DNA of 64,000 nucleotides from Lytechinus pictus (lineage: Eukaryota > Echinodermata > Echinoidea > Temnopleuroida > Toxopneustidae): assembly GCF_037042905.1 (NCBI RefSeq), contig NC_087258.1, positions 4,231,001-4,295,000 on the forward strand. Direction: 5' to 3'. Shown one piece after another: positions 58,946 through 64,000 of the stretch. A program made the translations under genes and the position numbers. How positions within the stretch are numbered: the stretch's first letter is position 1; each line of letters starts with the position of its first letter. The notes beneath the pieces were generated by a model. That model did no database searches and was not told where the DNA came from. It saw only the letters and a list, made by a program, of their open reading frames with translations.

Positions 58946-60677
58946 CGGTCTTTCAGTGGCTTTTGGAGTCATACCTCTGAGCATGGGTGTCGATCACGGG
59001 GGGGATGGGGGGGATATATCCCCCCCAATATTTCAAGTGGGGGGGATGGCCTGTATTATCATCCCCCCCAATAATTTAGGGTAGAAAAATTATAATAATG
59101 ATGATGAAAAAATGAAAAGTTTGATCATGATGATTATAGTGATGATTATAGTATGCCATCAATCAGTTTGTTTCCCTCGCAATTTGTGTATATTGTTATT
59201 AAATGAAAACATTCTTTTTCAGGACTATTAAACAGATGGGTGGAAGTTCAAGATGAAAAAGAATGAAATGTTTATGTATATGATATTTTTTAACACATGA
59301 CATAAAAGGACCCCAACGAAAAACAACTTTTGTTCATAGGGTGTTCCATCCCACCAGTGGTGAATGAATTAATTTTAATAAATCAATTAATTCAAAAGGG
59401 TGGAAAAACAAACGGGAGTAAAAGGGTGGCAAGATAAATCATCTAAGGAATGACCATATAGCTATTAGAGTAATAGCCCCACCAATGAAAATATTTTGGG
59501 GGAACATATCGTTTTGCCCCCCTCCCAATAATTCTGCATGTGCAACTAAAAATAAAATAAGATTGTAATGCTACACTGAAACCAGCAAGCGAGATTAAGA
59601 TACCAACTCGATTTTGATCTAAAATCGTGCTCAAAATGTCTGCTCTTCAGATCGGAATATGAAATTTTTCAGCTCGCGCTTCGCGCTCGCATCATTTCTG
59701 TACCAAAACCCCATACTTTTCATGATTAAATAGGTGAATAGAATGTCCCGTTTTCAGTTCTATACCTCAAAAGAACTCCCGCTTCGATTTGCAATAATCT
59801 TTTGTTGGATATTAAATTGTCTTTTTGTCCAGATCGAAATATTAAAATTTTCAGCTGACGCTTTGCGCTCGCATCTATTGTTCTTCTAGATACCCATCTT
59901 AATCATTGGTACCAAAAGTGCCTAGAATATCAAGCTTTCACGTCAGAATATAAAGAAATTTTAGCTCGCTCTCTAGTGAGATACATGTATCTATGCTCCT
60001 CATGAGTTACTACAAGCAAACCTAAACAGGTACATTTTTCCTGTTTTCATGTCATACTAAAAATTTTCAGCTCGCGCTTCGCGCTCGCATTGTTGGTGAG
60101 GTTGAGATATGTGTCTCTTTCTCATGATTCATATATATATATAAAATATAGGCCTATGTGTGGGGGTGTAGGGGTGTGTGGGTGAGTTTGTTCGTTTTAT
60201 ATGATCGAGCGTCTTTGGAACGTTGATTCATGATTTTGCCCCCCCCCCCCCCCATCTGAAAAATGGATCGATGCCCCTGTGTATACATCATGCTCAATCA
60301 ACAGATCACTATGTACATGTTCCAGATAATTTTTGTCATTTTTTTCTTGCGTATGAGTTTAGAATAGGCTTACTTGTAACACAAATTGAATTTTAAAAAA
60401 AATTATATAAGTACAGTACACTACAACAATGAAGGAATTTCCAAGAACACCATGCATATCAATCACTCCCAAATGTCCTAACTTATGATTTTAGTGGGGG
60501 TAATGTTGAAAGATCCCCATCCACAAGAACTTTTGTGTCATCATCCCCCCCAACCAAGAATACTGATCGACACCCATGCCTCTGAGATCATCGCGAATTC
60601 CACTGATCTTGGAGACTGCATGAAAGACGTTGCCAATTTTCGTCTTTCAATGGTCTTCGTGCTATTTTTCCTCACGG
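58946..60677 (+). CDS. Possible exon interrupted by a hAT-like element; encodes a signal peptide at its 3' end
   Basis: TTTATTTTTCAG|CGGTC at 58945/58946 is a good acceptor and ACGG|GTAAGC at 60677/60678 a good donor. Excising the element and one target duplication leaves a 127-nt exon open in one frame (RSFSGFWSHTSE then IIANSTDLGDC). ATG at 60620 starts MKDVANFRLSMVFVLFFLTG, a plausible signal peptide, so coding may start there with the insertion in the 5' UTR. No downstream exon was identified in the window. Confidence 0.35.
58982..60578. mobile_element. 1.6-kb hAT-like element with perfect 8-bp target duplication
   Basis: Ends are CATGGGTGTCGATCA (58982) and TGATCGACACCCATG (to 60578), a perfect 15-bp inverted repeat. 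CCTCTGAG flanks both sides (58974-58981 and 60579-60586). The interior has subterminal poly-G/poly-C blocks and diverged repeats containing CTCGCGCTTCGCGCTCGC near 59672, 59854 and 60070. No transposase frame was seen. Confidence 0.9.
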
Positions 60678-61723
60678 GTAAGCTTAAATTAGCGATGTAG
60701 ACACAACCACCCCCTTCCAAATATGAAACTAAAACAGTCGTTACCCCTTCAGTACCACAAGGGCAACAAACACTTAAGAATCAAATACATCAGCGTCCTT
60801 CTGCATCTAAAATAATTACCCATAACCTCCCACTGGCTCTCTTATGAGTTTTGATTAGATGGGATTCGATTTAATCCCGAGGAATAATTCAATTTATTAA
60901 TACACCAACGGTCACAAACATTGCTTGCCCAGCAATAGACAAATTAAATAAAATGAATGTAGACTGGTCTTCGGTAAAGGTGGATGTTATTCACCCAGAG
61001 TTATGTGAGGAAACGTTTAGAATATTATAACAAAGCGTGGCCCTCCCATTTTACCAATATGTATCTTTGGCAATGTTTTGAAATAAGTAGATGTCTTCGT
61101 GCCGTGGTTGAGTAACTCCATTTTATAATCACGATATGAATTATGTAAATGGACTATAGAAATTCTGATTGCTTAAAAAATCAAGCTTTGCTTACTAATT
61201 ACTCACTCAAGCATGATGATTGTTCATTCTCAGGCTTATTTTCACATGATAGAAGAAAACTCCTTATATCCTTAACATTATATATTATTATGATACATTA
61301 TTTTTATTGAGCGAGAGGGTTTCGGAGGACATTGTATTTTACATCGCAACATCACACCACACGGCAATTCTTTCTTCAGACATGCGAGATGCCATCCTAA
61401 TTTTGTCAAGATTCAATCTCTCAAATAAAAGCTGACATCACCTAAACCAAGATAGAAAATTACATCAGTCGAGTTGATATTCCTTACGGATCGTCACTAT
61501 CGTACAGAGCAACTCGAGATCCCAAATCGACTGTGAGGTTAAATCGAGGTTTCTCAAAACAGGAGAGCTCAGTGCAAATAGAGAGAATCTTTCTTTATAG
61601 TACACGGTTCGGCAATCATCGATTGTAAGCGATGACGTAGGACGAGTAGATGCATCGTGAGGAACAGGGGGGGGGGGGTTCCGCTTTCTTTTTTTGCTTA
61701 GTGACAGTTTATACCCCCAAACT

Positions 61724-61727
<4 letters not shown>

Positions 61728-61781
<54 letters not shown>

Positions 61782-61890
61782 CTGATATATCCATCTATAA
61801 TCCATTCTCTTTCCCTCTCTCTCTCCATCTATATTGTCTATCTAGCTATCTATCTATCTTACTATATCTATCTATCTATCAGTCTACCGC
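61728..61890. repeat. C run, CT microsatellite and TATC repeats
   Basis: About 10 C, then ~50 bp of CTCTCT, then CTATCTATCTAT units. Simple sequence. Confidence 0.92.
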
Positions 61891-62235
61891 AATTTGCCTA
61901 TATACATCTTAACCTGTCTATATACATCTAAAGATCAATATACCTATCCAAAACACCTGTATTTTCCTTTGAATTCGGTGATTTTCTGGATGCGATGATC
62001 TAAAACCACACATGCAAATAAGTCACTGCGCGACCGAGGTTGTACTGAATAACTAATTCAATACAACGGCAAAATACCTGCCCTCGTATCCCTGTGCATC
62101 TAGAGCATTGACTTTGCGTTCAGAAGGCGAATGCCTTGGATGACAGAGTGGTGGGGAGTCTTCACCTTTCATTAAGATAACTAAGATGAGTTGCTACCAT
62201 GCATCTGGTCATGGTTTGGGAAATTCCTCTGTCCA

Positions 62236-62282
62236 CTATCATCATAACCATCGTCATCATCATTGTTGTTGTCATCGTCTTC

Positions 62283-62314
<32 letters not shown>

Positions 62315-62785
62315 CGTCATCATCGTCGTCATCATCATCATCATCATCATCATCGCCATCCTCATCATCACCATCATCATAATCATCATCATCATCACCA
62401 TCACCACCACCATCATCATCATCATCATTATCATCATCACCATAATCATCATCATCATCATCACCATCACCACCCCCACCACCACCATCATCATCATCAT
62501 CATCATTATCATTATCATCGCCATCCTCATCATCATCATCACCATCATCCTCATCATCATCATCATCATCATTATCATTATCACCATCATCATCATCATC
62601 ATCATCGTCATCATCATCGCCATCCTCATCATCATCATCACCATCACCACCACCATCATCACCATCATCATAATCATCATCATCCTCATCATCACCATCA
62701 TCACCATCATCATCATCATCCTCATCATCACCATCATCATCATCATAATCATCATCATCATCATCACCACCACCACCATTACCAC
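62236..62785. repeat. ~550-bp CAT trinucleotide array
   Basis: CATCAT units with CAC, CGT, CCT and TAT variants. All three frames on both strands stay open for 200 or more codons as poly-His, poly-Ile or poly-Met, which is the signature of the repeat and not of genes. Confidence 0.95.
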
Positions 62786-64000
62786 TATCCCCACATCATT
62801 TGTCTACCTTTCAATCTACATCAAACTGCATCAACATTTAACAAAAAAGTCAATGTGAACATGGTGAATGCATGTGACGTCATTTTACGCACTGAGTGCA
62901 CATCGCATGAAGACAGTTAATGGTAGATCGAATGCACACTCGATGCACGCTATTACGTCATCTGGTCTATAATGCATTCGAAAGCTTTTCGATTTCTCAC
63001 ATATCCATACATTATAATCAAACGGAAAATAACAGATGAACACTGTCATTACATCAATATTTGATATGGGACCATATCGCATATATCGCTTCAGTTAGTT
63101 GGCATAAGGAATGTATACAATATACATGTACTATCCCATCCGATCATTTCAGGCTAGGTCTAACATTTGGCGTAATAATTTGATGACTGCACATCATTCT
63201 ACAGTGTATTTATCTATATCCATATGCATTTGTATCTATTTGTCCGTCTGACTACCCCCCCCCCTCCCTCTGCCTCATTGACTGTCATTCAATCTCTTTT
63301 CTCTCTAAATATTTCTCTCTGTCTCGGTCCCTGTCTCTCTCTTTCACACACATCCACACGGCACCCACAAAAACAAACACATCCTTTTTGGCAATTTGTG
63401 CTCCCCTGCTATACCCCTCCTGCAATCTGCACCTATCCCATCCCTCTTCCGGCTTTCTGAAACCTGTAACCATCACTATGACCACCAAGATCGCTTTCAA
63501 CTCGCATAACAGTGCTAATCAGGAAAACATGACTATATCGAAAACTCAATCAATGCTCTTTCAATTTCACACATTGTACTTGGCAGTAATTAATAATGAA
63601 AAGGATCGCAATATCAACAACAAAAATGAGCGATGTCAAAATGTCATTCCTGAATATATACGTGCCATGAATTTCAGTTCAACTACGTATAACGTCTTCA
63701 CACGTTCATAGCCGCTGCGATGAAATGGCGCCTCTGTTGCAGTTGTCAAAATTGTTATCGACGTACACAGAACTGAAGAACATGACTTGATAACCCACCC
63801 CCTCCATCTCTCATCCTCTCTTTTCGTTCCCTCTCTCTCTGTCTCTCTCTTCTCTCTGGATGTAATGTACTGGAAATATGCTAGCGATAGACACAGCTCC
63901 GTCAACTCTAACACGTGGCAGCGTAACATCATCATCATCACAGATTTTATCAGTCATTACTTTTTGACTCGGTTGTGCACTCTCACGATTGAAACTTATA

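Larger units (their letters stand above)
60700..64000. other. Gene-poor DNA with large simple repeats
   Basis: No exon was recognised. Contents are microsatellites at 61728-61890 and 62236-62785, C runs at 63255-63264, and AT-rich sequence. Confidence 0.45.

Noticed and set aside
62162..62920. Open frames of 210-244 codons on both strands, rich in His, Met or Ile
   Set aside because: They are translations of the CAT trinucleotide array and contain no non-repetitive domain.
1..64000. CRISPR arrays, operons, bacterial promoters or phage genes
   Set aside because: The sequence is clearly eukaryotic: split genes, MITEs and a LINE. Regular short repeats here are microsatellites or tandem satellites.

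Overview
This is a window of animal nuclear genome, most probably from a marine invertebrate deuterostome such as an echinoderm. The organism call is an inference. It rests on large AT-rich introns, split genes with consensus GT/AG junctions, many short foldback and hAT-type elements with poly-G/poly-C termini, long di- and trinucleotide arrays, and a TRIM36/46-type gene. No species was identified.

Layout. At 1278-2339 (minus) lies an intronless GT31 beta-1,3-glycosyltransferase. At 6245-14739 (minus) a five-exon papain-family gene can be assembled completely (990 nt, 329 aa). Its catalytic Cys is replaced by Ser, as in sponge silicateins, while the active-site Gln, His and Asn remain. Its 5-kb last intron holds a ~3.93-kb palindromic foldback element (about 7272-11201) that carries eight perfect and about seven near-perfect copies of GTTGCCATGGCAAC, the palindromic RFX X-box. 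At 19607-30511 (minus) a nine-exon C-I type TRIM gene can be assembled with all phases matching (2589 nt, 862 aa): RING split by a long Ser-rich insert, two B-boxes, coiled coil, COS, FN3 and SPRY. A frame-preserving copy of the end of its last exon sits 167 bp further downstream. One of its introns contains a nested transposon pair and a 164-bp tandem repeat with DR1 nuclear-receptor motifs.

From about 30.5 to 64 kb the window is gene-poor. On the minus strand, 52639 down to about 47474, are fragments of a possible secreted or ligand-binding receptor: a convincing signal-peptide exon followed by a second clean exon, and then weaker candidates. A 5'-truncated non-LTR retrotransposon ends at 53408. 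On the plus strand, a possible first coding exon with a signal peptide (60620-60677) is preceded by a 1.6-kb hAT-like element with a perfect 8-bp target duplication. The remainder is MITEs, microsatellites (notably about 550 bp of CAT repeats at 62236-62785) and unannotated AT-rich DNA.

The genes show no operon-like or pathway relationship. The strongest leads are the X-box-rich foldback element, the Ser-for-Cys cathepsin homologue, and the set of young-looking hAT insertions with intact target duplications. All family assignments come from reading motifs; no database search was run.
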